A stretch of 64,000 bases of DNA from Marinomonas spartinae (GTDB lineage: Bacteria; Pseudomonadota; Gammaproteobacteria; Pseudomonadales; Marinomonadaceae). Shown piece by piece: positions 39,194 to 47,861 of this stretch. Under the pieces are notes generated by a model that was given only the letters and a program-made list of their open reading frames with translations, was not told the origin of the DNA and searched no databases. Location of the stretch: contig NZ_FLOB01000004.1 in the NCBI RefSeq assembly GCF_900089775.1, positions 62,001 through 126,000 of the forward strand. Direction: 5' to 3'. Each line of letters begins with the position of its first letter. Within the stretch, counting starts at the first letter, position 1. The position numbers and the translations under genes are program-made.

Positions 39194-40372
39194 CTAAACC
39201 TTGTCCATTTCAGGTGATTGCCATAATACCGTCACTTTGTTGCCATAAGGTGCTGATTTCATGTCTAGATAAATAGCTTGGCTAAGGTGATGGAGTTGAC
39301 GTCCTTCTGGAACCTTATCAAGTAAGCCAATCAGTTCAATGTCTAGACCGTCGGACAGATAATGCAGCTTAGTATGCTCGATATCTAAATAGTCTGTATG
39401 TTGGCGCAGTAAAAAACCTAAGTCTGCCATAATTTGGTGACGAGCAGGCAAATTTAAGTGAGGTGGTTTTTTATTGTCGGTATTTTGAAAACTGTCTGTT
39501 TGAACTTTATCGTCTGTATCGATATGCACCATAACATCCGCTACTTGAGGGTGGGCCTTTTGGATGGTGTAAGCAACTAAATCCCCAAGGTAATGGCCTT
39601 CACTGACACTGGCGTAGCTTGGTACATGAATGTGCATGTCCAAATAAATTTTACCTGCCATGGAGCGAGCTCGCACATCGTGCGGTGCCATGACGTTTTT
39701 TAAGCTATTTGCTGTGTCTTTTATTTGCGCAATGAGTTTAGGGTCTGGGGCCGTGTCCACTAATTCCGCGAGGTTTTCCCAAATCATTTCTACGGCCATT
39801 TTACCGATCAGTAACGCCACAACGATGGAAGCCACCATGTCGGCCCAAGCATAGCCGAAATATACGCCAATTAAACCGATTAATACCGCTACGGATGATA
39901 GGGCATCACTGCGACTGTGCCACGCATTAGCAATCAGCAATTTGCTTTGAATCTTTTCACCTGCGCTTTTGGTGTAGTGAAAGATGACCTCTTTAATGAT
40001 GATTGTGGCAAGCAGCGCCGCTAATCCATACCAAGTAAATTCGGCTTGAGTGTGCGAGCTGATGGATTCGTAGCCAATGCCAAACGCCACGACGATCAGT
40101 ACGATGCCAAGAAAGACAGTGGTAACGGTTTCAAAGCGTAGATGGCCGTATGGATGATTTTCGTCTGGACCTTGGCGTGCATTAGATGAAGCAAAATAGA
40201 CAAACACATCAGTGACTAAGTCGGATAAAGAGTGAATGCCATCGGCGATTAAGGCTTGTGATTGTGAGAAGTATCCAGCGATGATTTTGGCGATGCCAAG
40301 CAGGCAATCCCAGATGGCACCGATGAGAGTGACTCGCTTAGCAATGCTCTGTTCTTGCAATAATTCTGACAT
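39194..40372 (-). CDS. Cation diffusion facilitator (FieF-like)
   Basis: A 392-aa cation diffusion facilitator, exporting Zn, Fe or Mn by proton antiport. The first helices have LIADGIHSLSDLVTD (about 41-55), with the metal-site HSLSD, and the second pair has ANAWHSRSDALSS (about 146-158), the matching HxxxD. A cytoplasmic ferredoxin-like domain lies at about 210-290. At 392 aa it is about 90 residues longer than E. coli FieF. The extra C-terminal domain (about 305-392) looks like a second small alpha/beta domain of unknown role. It is monocistronic. Confidence 0.92.
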   Translation of the reverse strand: MSELLQEQSIAKRVTLIGAIWDCLLGIAKIIAGYFSQSQALIADGIHSLSDLVTDVFVYFASSNARQGPDENHPYGHLRFETVTTVFLGIVLIVVAFGIGYESISSHTQAEFTWYGLAALLATIIIKEVIFHYTKSAGEKIQSKLLIANAWHSRSDALSSVAVLIGLIGVYFGYAWADMVASIVVALLIGKMAVEMIWENLAELVDTAPDPKLIAQIKDTANSLKNVMAPHDVRARSMAGKIYLDMHIHVPSYASVSEGHYLGDLVAYTIQKAHPQVADVMVHIDTDDKVQTDSFQNTDNKKPPHLNLPARHQIMADLGFLLRQHTDYLDIEHTKLHYLSDGLDIELIGLLDKVPEGRQLHHLSQAIYLDMKSAPYGNKVTVLWQSPEMDKV

Positions 40373-40495
40373 AGATTATCCATGTAAGTCGGTTGAAAAA
40401 TAGGTCTAGTGAGTACCACTCCATGGTGAACAGTATGGCGATTTGATGCATTTTTTTTGCAAATAGCCATGATGTCTAGCTTGGCGAATGTTCTC

Positions 40496-40532
40496 CCCAA
40501 CCTTATCCACGAAATCTGTGGAAAAGGTTGGG
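40496..40532. repeat. Strong hairpin with two DnaA-box-like 9-mers
   Basis: CCCAACCTT (40496-40504) pairs with AAGGTTGGG (40524-40532) and TCCAC (40506-40510) with GTGGA (40518-40522), with one A/A mismatch and a 7-base loop. The arms hold TTATCCACG, one base from the DnaA box, and the complement of TTTTCCACA. It lies just past the rdgC stop. On the minus strand no T run follows, so it is not a standard terminator. Confidence 0.6.
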
Positions 40533-40547
40533 CAGGTCAATAATCGT

Positions 40548-41450
40548 CTAGTCTCGCGGAATTTCAAACCATAAGCAAAATGAATCAAAAAACTCTCTCA
40601 TGGTCAATGACATAAGTGAAAAGTTTGCATCCATGTCTGATAATCCGCCGCCTTGGGAGTCATTGAATGCGGCTTCTTTCAAGGCGTCGTCGAATTTTAT
40701 CTTACGCAGTGTTAAGTCTTCATGAAGCACAAAACTTAATTTATCTGACCAGCGCAGAGCGAGGCTTTTAACGGCCATGCCACTCTCAAGATGGCGAGTC
40801 ACATCTTCAGAAAGGGGTTCTAAGGCTTTAAAACGAATAGTGGCTTTGTCTTCTGAACCGTCTTGAATCTCGCACTCATCGCCTGTTTCCAGACTGGCTG
40901 GAACCTCATTTTTTGTCAGCCAATCTGTCATTAAGGAGGCTGGCGATACTTGTGCTTGCAGTGGTGTCATTGGGAAACTGCCCAAGGTGGTTTGCAAGTG
41001 TTTAAAAAGCTGCTCGGTCATGCTGGCGTTAGTGCTGTTGAGAACTAGAATTTTAGCTTGTAAATCAATGTAAGCCCAAATGTCTGTGCGTTTAGAAAAG
41101 GCCTTGGGACGAAGGGTAAAAACCAGTTCGTCTTTCATATCGGACTTTTCTTTACGACCGACTTTACGACCTTCAATTAATTCAATCTCAGCGACTTTGG
41201 CTTCCAGCTCTTCACGCACCACCGCAGAGGGTAGGACTTTCTCTTCCTTACCGGCACGGAACAATACGCAACGATCACTGATTAGGCTCCATTGCTCACT
41301 GTTGCGAATCAACGGTAACCAACCGAAGGAGAACTCTTCTTGTGATCCGCATTCTTTTAACGGAAATTCAGGGATTTTGTCGATAAGCTCATTGGTATCC
41401 AGTGATTCTGTGTCTTTTAGCTGAAATATTTGGGCGTTTTTGAACCACAT
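40548..41450 (-). CDS. rdgC: Recombination-associated protein RdgC
   Basis: RdgC, 300 aa, is a ring-shaped DNA-binding protein that can limit RecA activity. The N-terminus MWFKNAQIFQL and the early GWLPLI block are diagnostic. The family's repeated RPKAFSKRTDIWAYID region (core AFSKRTDIWAYID at about 133-145) and the C-terminal FDDALKE are present. It starts 3 bases after the tdk stop, so the two genes are probably one operon. A large hairpin lies just downstream. Confidence 0.95.
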   Translation of the reverse strand: MWFKNAQIFQLKDTESLDTNELIDKIPEFPLKECGSQEEFSFGWLPLIRNSEQWSLISDRCVLFRAGKEEKVLPSAVVREELEAKVAEIELIEGRKVGRKEKSDMKDELVFTLRPKAFSKRTDIWAYIDLQAKILVLNSTNASMTEQLFKHLQTTLGSFPMTPLQAQVSPASLMTDWLTKNEVPASLETGDECEIQDGSEDKATIRFKALEPLSEDVTRHLESGMAVKSLALRWSDKLSFVLHEDLTLRKIKFDDALKEAAFNDSQGGGLSDMDANFSLMSLTMREFFDSFCLWFEIPRD

Positions 41451-41453
41451 AGT

Positions 41454-42032
41454 TTAGTCTCTCACGGCTTCTTTAAAATGTTTACGGCACACAGAAAGAT
41501 AGCGGTCATTGCCGCCAATTTCTACTTGGGCGCCTTCTTTTACTGGGATGCCTTGTGCATCAAGACGAATCACCATGGTGGCTTTGCTGCCGCAATGGCA
41601 AACAGTTTTTAATTCAATCAGTTTATCTGACCAAGCGAGGAGGGCTTGGCTGCCTTCGAACAGTTCACCTTTAAAATCAGTGCGAATTCCAAATGCGAGT
41701 ACAGGAATATTGAGTTCATCGACCACATCGCTGAGTGCCTGAACCTGTTGCTTACTGAGAAACTGAGCCTCGTCGATTAATACGCAACTCAATGGCCGCT
41801 CTTGGTGAGTCTGTTGGATCTGAGACCATAAATCAGACTTTTGATTGAACACTGCTGCGTCGGCTTGAATACCGATGCGCGACGCAATTTGACCTTGTTC
41901 GTAGCGGTCATCGATGGCGGCGGTTAATAACATGACTTGCATTCCTCGCTCTTGGTAGTTGTGCGCAGATTGCAAGAGAATGGTTGATTTGCCTGCGTTC
42001 ATCGCAGAATAGTAAAAATACAGCTTGGCCAT
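41454..42032 (-). CDS. tdk: Thymidine kinase
   Basis: Type II thymidine kinase, 192 aa, which salvages thymidine to dTMP. The P-loop is [15 protein letters not shown] (about 7-21) and Walker B-like VLIDEAQFL follows (84-92). The zinc-binding region [14 protein letters not shown] (about 144-157) has two of the cysteines, and Cys near the C-terminus (SVCRKHF) completes the site. It is upstream of rdgC in a tight pair and 96 bases from the ybfE-like gene. Confidence 0.96.
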   Translation of the reverse strand: MAKLYFYYSAMNAGKSTILLQSAHNYQERGMQVMLLTAAIDDRYEQGQIASRIGIQADAAVFNQKSDLWSQIQQTHQERPLSCVLIDEAQFLSKQQVQALSDVVDELNIPVLAFGIRTDFKGELFEGSQALLAWSDKLIELKTVCHCGSKATMVIRLDAQGIPVKEGAQVEIGGNDRYLSVCRKHFKEAVRD

Positions 42033-42128
42033 GGATCGTCAGTTGTTTTCGTCTTGTTTAGTGGGCGATGGAGTATAGCAAACAGTGAGGCTGAATCCGC
42101 TGCTATGCATAAAAAAGTAACGTAAAAG

Positions 42129-42491
42129 TTATTCAGCGGTTTGCTGTATAACTTGTTCGTTGGGTGTCGCTGTTTTATTGGTTTTGCTCTTTTTTTCTTT
42201 ATTATTTTTGGCTTTACTGAGTTTTGCTTTAGAAAAAGATAAAGCAATCTGCATCGTAAGCCATTCTGCGCGCTTTACATCATTTAATTCACACAATTGA
42301 TCCAGTTTGTCGATGGTGTCTTGATCAATGACCAGCTCCAAGCGTTTGAACCCTAGTGCTTTCTCCTTTTCTCTTTGAATACGCTTATTTATTTTTAATT
42401 GATCTTTTCGGTTTAGAGGTTGCTTTCTCGGGCGTCCCCGTGAAGAACCGAATAAATCAATGGTATTACGATCAGATGACGCTTTTGCCAT
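42129..42491 (-). CDS. ybfE: YbfE-like small DNA-binding protein
   Basis: A 120-aa basic protein closely resembling E. coli YbfE (annotated there as LexA-regulated, CopB-like). Shared blocks are DRNTIDLFG (7-15), GRPRKQPLNRKDQLKINKR (core GRPRKQPL at 19-26) and GFKRLELVID (47-56). The middle probably forms a ribbon-helix-helix-like fold. The C-terminal 35 residues are a Lys/Asn/Thr-rich tail not found in YbfE. I see no LexA box upstream. The role is unknown. The gene is followed 96 bases on by tdk-rdgC. Confidence 0.8.
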   Translation of the reverse strand: MAKASSDRNTIDLFGSSRGRPRKQPLNRKDQLKINKRIQREKEKALGFKRLELVIDQDTIDKLDQLCELNDVKRAEWLTMQIALSFSKAKLSKAKNNKEKKSKTNKTATPNEQVIQQTAE

Positions 42492-42676
42492 GGTTCTACT
42501 TCATTCATTCTTGGGTTATTGCAGTGTATATGATTGCTTAGCGGTTGACGCAAAGACGAAAACACCGGACTTAAACATTGGGTTGCTATTATCTTTTAAT
42601 TTGTCATTTAAGGCAAAAGTGCTTGCTAGGAGATGCGAGCGTGTTGCTCATGAAGTATACGAAGTATGTTACTACT

Positions 42677-42710
42677 AAAAAGGCAGCCTAGATAACCAGA
42701 CTGCCTTTAA
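42677..42710 (-). terminator. Rho-independent terminator of prc
   Basis: AAAGGCAG (42679-42686) pairs with CTGCCTTT (42701-42708) around a 14-base loop. On the minus strand it ends in a run of five T, and it lies 46 bases past the prc stop. This fits termination of the leftward prc transcript. Confidence 0.75.
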
Positions 42711-42755
42711 TGAGCCATTTCTTACTAAGTTTAAACGTTGAATTTGCGAGTAATG

Positions 42756-44810
42756 TTAGTTACTGCTCGCTTGCTTTGCCTTAGCTTCTTTTGCCGCTTG
42801 TTGATTGATGGCAATAAAGTCCAGCAAGATATTAGACGCTTCTTGCGCATAAGGGTCGCGTTTGTCTTTTTTGGGATCGATATCGTCGAGGGATTTCACA
42901 GGCTTTAAGCCCAAGGCTTTACGACGTGTGTTTTCGATGTTTAGATCCTGTTTTTTAATCGCGGCTTCTTCTGCCTTACGTGTTTTCTCATTCAAAGAAA
43001 TGACTTTGTAGCGTTTTTCCTGTTCTTTATACGCTTTGATCTGATCCTCAAGAGCAATAAAGTCTGGATCATGCTTGATTCGCTCTTCATGACGTTTTTC
43101 TAGAAGTGGGTCATAGGCCGCCATATCCCAGTAAGTTGGGTATCGAGTAGCGTGAATTTTATCCCAAGGTAGTGGGTTTTTCAGCGCACTTTCACCAATT
43201 TTTTTGGTGTCAATCAACGAAGGGAAGGCGATATCAGGAATCACTCCTCGGTGTTGCGTACTCTCGCCAGACACACGGTAGAATTTAGCCTGTGTCACTT
43301 TTAGTTGGCCTTTATCCATGTCTTGTAGGACTTGGACGGTACCTTTACCAAAAGTGCGGCTACCAATAATGAGGGCTCGTCCATAATCTTTTAGTGCGCC
43401 CGTTACAATTTCGGATGCTGATGCGCTCATGCGGTTTGTCAAAACAGCCATTGGACCACCGTAAGCGATTTTACCATCGGTATCTCCCAGTGCGGTGACG
43501 TGGCCGTTTTTGTCACGGATCTGAACAATAGGGCCTGCTGGAATGAATAGTCCTGCGATGCCAACGGCTTCTTGTAGAGAACCGCCACCATTGTTACGTA
43601 GATCCAAAATTAACCCGACAATGCCTTCTTTCTTCAATTCTTCAATAAGCTTTTTCGTGTCACGGGTTGAGCTCTTATAGTTTTTGTCACCGGCTTGGAT
43701 GGCTGCAAAATCTGAATAGAAGGTTGGAAGGTGAATAATACCTATTTTATAGGTTTTTCCGTTGCGTTTGACATCAATGATATCTTTTTTGGCAGACTGG
43801 TCTTCCAGCTTGACTTTCTCACGGACAATGGTAACGATTTTGCTGGTCTGGCTGCCTTTGCTTGGGATGATTTCCAATCTTACTTTAGTGCCTTTAGGGC
43901 CTCGGATCATGTCTACTACATCGTCAAGGCGCATACCAACCACGTCAACCATGGGTTTACCTTCTTGGCCAACGGCAATGATCTTATCGTTCGGCGCCAG
44001 TTTGGTTTGTTTAGCCGCTGGGCCACCAGGAATCAGACGAACAATTTTGGTGTTGTCATCATCGGCTTGAAGAACCGCACCAATACCGTCTAAGGACAGG
44101 CTCATATTGATGTTGAAGGTCTCAGAAGCACGTGGTGCAAAATAGCTTGTGTGTGGGTCAAGAGTGGCGGTAATCGCGTTAGCGAAAATTTGAAAGACGT
44201 CTGTTGAGTCTGTCTGATCAAGGTGGTGGATTTGATTTTTATAACGGCGAGTTAAGGTTTTGATGATTTTATTGTTATCATCACCATTCATTTTTAGTGT
44301 CAAGGCGCTATTCTTGATACGTTTGTACCAATAAGTATCCAATTCTTTTTCGGTTTTTGCCCATTTACGTTTATCAGGGTCGTTTGGGAGAGTGTCGTTT
44401 TTGGTATAGTTAAAGTGCTTAACCATGTCTGGAATGTGTTTTTCTAGATAGTTAAGACGGCTATCGACACGTTTTTGGTATAGGTTGTAAATCGTGTAAG
44501 CGACTTGTGTGTTGCCTTCGCGTAGCGCGTCATCAAAGCTGTCTTTATAGCGAGATAGCGTCTTGATGTCGCTTTCTAGGAAAAAGCTTTTTGATGGATC
44601 CAAATCATCAATATAATACTTGAAGGCCATTTCCGAGATTCGATTGTCGATTATCGGTTTACTATAGTGCTCGGTTTCAAGTTTGTTAAACAGTTGCTTT
44701 GCTACTTCGTTGTATACTGGTAAAGGCTTCAGTTCTGTATTAGCAGAAGCTTGCACCGACACAAAGAGAAAAGCTGTTAATAGGCAAGACAAAAGGCGTT
44801 TATAATTCAT
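42756..44810 (-). CDS. prc: Tail-specific periplasmic protease Prc
   Basis: Prc (Tsp), 684 aa (E. coli 682), degrades periplasmic and SsrA-tagged proteins and trims murein hydrolases. An N-terminal signal peptide (about 1-24, cleaved after VQASA) is followed by a helical N-domain, a PDZ domain (about 240-320, with GIGAVLQ and GGPAAKQ) and the S41 protease core. The catalytic Ser lies in MSASASEIVTGAL and the Lys in RTFGKGTVQ. A long helical C-terminus follows. A terminator lies at 42677-42710. It is divergent from the M18 aminopeptidase. Confidence 0.96.
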   Translation of the reverse strand: MNYKRLLSCLLTAFLFVSVQASANTELKPLPVYNEVAKQLFNKLETEHYSKPIIDNRISEMAFKYYIDDLDPSKSFFLESDIKTLSRYKDSFDDALREGNTQVAYTIYNLYQKRVDSRLNYLEKHIPDMVKHFNYTKNDTLPNDPDKRKWAKTEKELDTYWYKRIKNSALTLKMNGDDNNKIIKTLTRRYKNQIHHLDQTDSTDVFQIFANAITATLDPHTSYFAPRASETFNINMSLSLDGIGAVLQADDDNTKIVRLIPGGPAAKQTKLAPNDKIIAVGQEGKPMVDVVGMRLDDVVDMIRGPKGTKVRLEIIPSKGSQTSKIVTIVREKVKLEDQSAKKDIIDVKRNGKTYKIGIIHLPTFYSDFAAIQAGDKNYKSSTRDTKKLIEELKKEGIVGLILDLRNNGGGSLQEAVGIAGLFIPAGPIVQIRDKNGHVTALGDTDGKIAYGGPMAVLTNRMSASASEIVTGALKDYGRALIIGSRTFGKGTVQVLQDMDKGQLKVTQAKFYRVSGESTQHRGVIPDIAFPSLIDTKKIGESALKNPLPWDKIHATRYPTYWDMAAYDPLLEKRHEERIKHDPDFIALEDQIKAYKEQEKRYKVISLNEKTRKAEEAAIKKQDLNIENTRRKALGLKPVKSLDDIDPKKDKRDPYAQEASNILLDFIAINQQAAKEAKAKQASSN

Positions 44811-44934
44811 CCGGTGTGGGTTCTCTTAGTCTGTTTTACGTCATTGATTAAAATCATATTAGACACGGAGCAGTAAGGCTAGCCTATCCGCTAATAAAGT
44901 CACTTTTTTTAAGGTATTGTCCTTTAGAGAAATT

Positions 44935-46233
44935 ATGCAACATTCTAGTTTTAATCAGTCACTGTTATCTTTCCTTCACTCCTCTCCCACTCCTTTTCAT
45001 GCTACTGATAGTATGAGGCAAGTGTTGCTTGAAAATGGTTTTATTGAACTGTTTGAGCAAGACGATTGGTCTATCGATGTGGGTGGAAAATACTTCGTTA
45101 CTCGTAACGAATCTTCTCTGATCGCGTTTACTATGCCACATCAGAATGTTAACCGAACTGGTTGGCGTATGATAGGGGCCCATACAGACAGTCCATGTTT
45201 GAAGTTGAAACCCAATGCCCATGTTAAACGTCATGGTTATCATCAGTTAGGTGTAGAAGTGTACGGCGGTGCTTTGTTGCATACCTGGTTAGATCGAGAT
45301 TTATCGCTTGCTGGCCGCGTTACTTTTAAAACCAACGGTGGCGATATTGTCAGCCGTCTGATTGATTTCAAAGAGCCAATTGCTGTGGTGCCTAATTTGG
45401 CCATTCACCTTAATCGTCAAGCCAATGAAGGGTTTAAAGTGAATCCTCAAGAAGAGCTTTTGCCAATTTTAAGTGGTGTTGATCAAGAGTTGGATTTTCA
45501 CATTTTGTTGGCCCAGCAGATTGAGCAGCAGCACCCGAAGTCTGATGTTGCGTCAATTTTAGACTTTGAACTGAGTTTATACGATACGCAGCCACCAGCT
45601 TTGGTGGGATTGCATAAAGAGTTTATCTGTTCCGCACGCTTGGATAATTTATTGAGCTGTTTTGTCGGCATGAAAGCCTTGTTGGATTCTCAAGAGGCTT
45701 GTCCGAGTTTGCTTGTTTGTACGGATCATGAGGAGGTGGGTAGCCTATCGGCTTGTGGTGCAAATGGCCCCTTCTTAGAAGATGTGCTGCGCCGTTTGTC
45801 ACCAACCTCAGAGCATTTTGTGCAGTCTATTCAACGTTCTATGATGATTTCGGCGGACAATGCCCATGCATTGCATCCTAATTATGCTAGCAAGCATGAT
45901 GGCAATCATGCCCCAAGCATTAATCATGGTGCTGTTATCAAGGTGAATAGTAATCAGCGTTATGCGACAAATAGTGAAACCGCTAGTATTTATCGCGATA
46001 TTGCTGCTGAAGAGGGCTTTGAGGTACAAAGTTTTGTTGTTCGTAGTGATATGGCCTGTGGGAGTACCATTGGACCTATTACGTCGGGAGAAATCGGTGT
46101 GCCAACCTTAGACATCGGATTACCTACGTTCGGTATGCATTCGATTCGTGAATTAGCGGGCAGTCATGATGCTTATGGATTATATAAAGTATTGGCTCGC
46201 TTTACTGGTCGTAAAGAGTTGATTGCTAAATAA
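44935..46233 (+). CDS. apeB: M18-family aspartyl aminopeptidase
   Basis: An M18 metallo-aminopeptidase, 432 aa, like ApeB/DAP. It starts with [20 protein letters not shown] and has the metal-binding motifs [13 protein letters not shown] (His and Asp near 80-84), [10 protein letters not shown] (Glu-Glu catalytic base and ligand, about 263-272) and [12 protein letters not shown]. The closing [14 protein letters not shown] is also standard. It forms a large cytoplasmic oligomer and removes N-terminal acidic residues. ATG 44935 is preferred; an in-frame TTG at 44917 is an alternative. It ends before a strong bidirectional terminator. Confidence 0.95.
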   Translation: MQHSSFNQSLLSFLHSSPTPFHATDSMRQVLLENGFIELFEQDDWSIDVGGKYFVTRNESSLIAFTMPHQNVNRTGWRMIGAHTDSPCLKLKPNAHVKRHGYHQLGVEVYGGALLHTWLDRDLSLAGRVTFKTNGGDIVSRLIDFKEPIAVVPNLAIHLNRQANEGFKVNPQEELLPILSGVDQELDFHILLAQQIEQQHPKSDVASILDFELSLYDTQPPALVGLHKEFICSARLDNLLSCFVGMKALLDSQEACPSLLVCTDHEEVGSLSACGANGPFLEDVLRRLSPTSEHFVQSIQRSMMISADNAHALHPNYASKHDGNHAPSINHGAVIKVNSNQRYATNSETASIYRDIAAEEGFEVQSFVVRSDMACGSTIGPITSGEIGVPTLDIGLPTFGMHSIRELAGSHDAYGLYKVLARFTGRKELIAK

Positions 46234-46262
46234 GCGATTTGACCCACTAAGCCATAATGTAT

Positions 46263-46300
46263 AAAAAACGCCGCAGAAATAATTTTGCGGCGTTTTTTTT
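46263..46300. terminator. Bidirectional rho-independent terminator
   Basis: A 13-bp stem (46263-46275 with 46286-46298) has a GC core ACGCCGCA flanked by A and T runs on each side. It lies between the convergent apeB and tolC genes and should terminate both transcripts. Confidence 0.92.
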
Positions 46301-46327
46301 GTTTATTTAGTAAACGTTTGCTGATGT

Positions 46328-47668
46328 CTATTTGAGACTAGAGGGGTCTTCTACTAACCATTTATCAAGCGAAACAATTTTGCTTTCGTTCAGATCACCC
46401 ACAGCTTCATCTAACTTCAATTTTTGGATTACGAAGTTGTAACGGTATTTTTGATAATCACTGATCGCGGTGTATAAGTTGGATTGTGCTTGTAGTAGTT
46501 CAACAAGGTTACGAGTCCCTACTTCATAGCCCGCTCTGCTGGCCTCTAAAGCACTGCGACGAGATTTAATAAGCTGTTGTTGTGCTTTTACTTGGGCCAC
46601 TGAGGTCTGTAGTTTTAAGAAGGTATTGCGGATATTCAGTTCAATACCCTGTAGTTGGCTAGCTCGATTTTCGATGGCGGCATTGGCCTGTTCTGACGCT
46701 TGGCGTACAGAGGCATTGATGGCACCACCTGAGTAAAGAGGGATACTGACTTGTAAGCCTACAGAAGACTTATTAGTGGCACCATTCGGTGATTGAGCCA
46801 TTTCTGGGTCGTTGTTTGCGTCGCTACGTGAAATGGAGCCGACTAGACTCACTACGGGCGTACGACCACTGGCTTTTTTCAGGTCAATATTGTTTTGTGC
46901 TTTTTCAACAGCAATATCTAAGATGTGGAGCTCTTTGTTGTTTTTAATCGCCTTTTGGATCAGTTGGTCAACTGTGACGTTAGGGTCCAGTTTGATTGGG
47001 TAGTCCTTAGATAGCTCAGGAATATCGGTAATAACTTTGCCTGTACGTTGTAGTAAGGCTTTTTGTGCATAAGCGACATCTGATCTGGCTGTCAGTTCTT
47101 GTACTTGAACCGCATCGTAGCTTGCTTTAGCGTCTTGCAGATCGGTAATGGATTTTAAGCCTACATCATATTGCTTTTGGGTTTGATCAAGCTGGCTTTT
47201 GGTACTTTTTACTTGCGCTTCGGTTGTTTCAAGAGTGGCCTGCGCGATCAATAGATTGAAAAACTCTGTCATTGTTGTTAATACCAAGTTTTCCTTGGTG
47301 TTGTCATAACTCACGCCGGCGCTTTGGTAACCAAGTTCAGTGTTTTTAACGCCATAGCTAAGGGCTGGTGAGTAGATTGGGTAGCTTAAGTCTAATCCGA
47401 CGCTGTTTGACCGAGTGTCAACTGTACTGCCAGCAGGTGGGTGGGTTTTAGCGTACCCAAGGCTGCCTGTCGCCTTGATATTGGGATAGAGGTTACCTTT
47501 AGTGACAGTAACTTGTTCTTTATCTGCTCGGTAGGTGGCTTCAGCGGCGCGAAGGCCTGGATCGTGATTAAGAGCAAGTTTGTACACGTCATACAGACCT
47601 TCTGCATGAGAAGCGGTACTGCTCAAAGTGGCAACGGTAATCAGAGATGTAATAATATGCTTTTTCAT
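46328..47668 (-). CDS. tolC: TolC-family outer-membrane efflux channel
   Basis: A 446-aa TolC homologue (E. coli 493). A signal peptide (about 1-22, ending ASHA) is followed by LYDVYKLALNHDPGLRAAEATYRADKEQ (core YKLALNHDP), typical of the TolC N-terminus. The two long helical hairpins, the repeated 'LYxxG' pattern (SIPLYSGGAI at about 311-320) and GTRNLVELLQAQSNLYTAI (core RNLVELLQAQSNLY) are seen. It forms the trimeric channel used by RND and ABC exporters and type I secretion. No pump gene is adjacent, so it is a general channel. Confidence 0.94.
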   Translation of the reverse strand: MKKHIITSLITVATLSSTASHAEGLYDVYKLALNHDPGLRAAEATYRADKEQVTVTKGNLYPNIKATGSLGYAKTHPPAGSTVDTRSNSVGLDLSYPIYSPALSYGVKNTELGYQSAGVSYDNTKENLVLTTMTEFFNLLIAQATLETTEAQVKSTKSQLDQTQKQYDVGLKSITDLQDAKASYDAVQVQELTARSDVAYAQKALLQRTGKVITDIPELSKDYPIKLDPNVTVDQLIQKAIKNNKELHILDIAVEKAQNNIDLKKASGRTPVVSLVGSISRSDANNDPEMAQSPNGATNKSSVGLQVSIPLYSGGAINASVRQASEQANAAIENRASQLQGIELNIRNTFLKLQTSVAQVKAQQQLIKSRRSALEASRAGYEVGTRNLVELLQAQSNLYTAISDYQKYRYNFVIQKLKLDEAVGDLNESKIVSLDKWLVEDPSSLK

Positions 47669-47861
47669 GGATTTTAGTAGGCTCGTAGTATGAAATACAG
47701 TTATATTACCCTAAGCAACCATAAGATGGCAGTGGGCGAAATAGTATATCTATTATTACCCATTACCATATCACTAAGTGATACCACAATTAATCGGTCA
47801 ATATGCGATATTGTGTGGGCTTTGTGGGTATATAGACTTCTGTTCGTTTCAGTTTAGGTTT

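Noticed and set aside
42492-42755. LexA box upstream of the ybfE-like gene
   Set aside because: No CTGT-N8-ACAG found; only a weak CAGTGTATATG stretch near 42513-42530.
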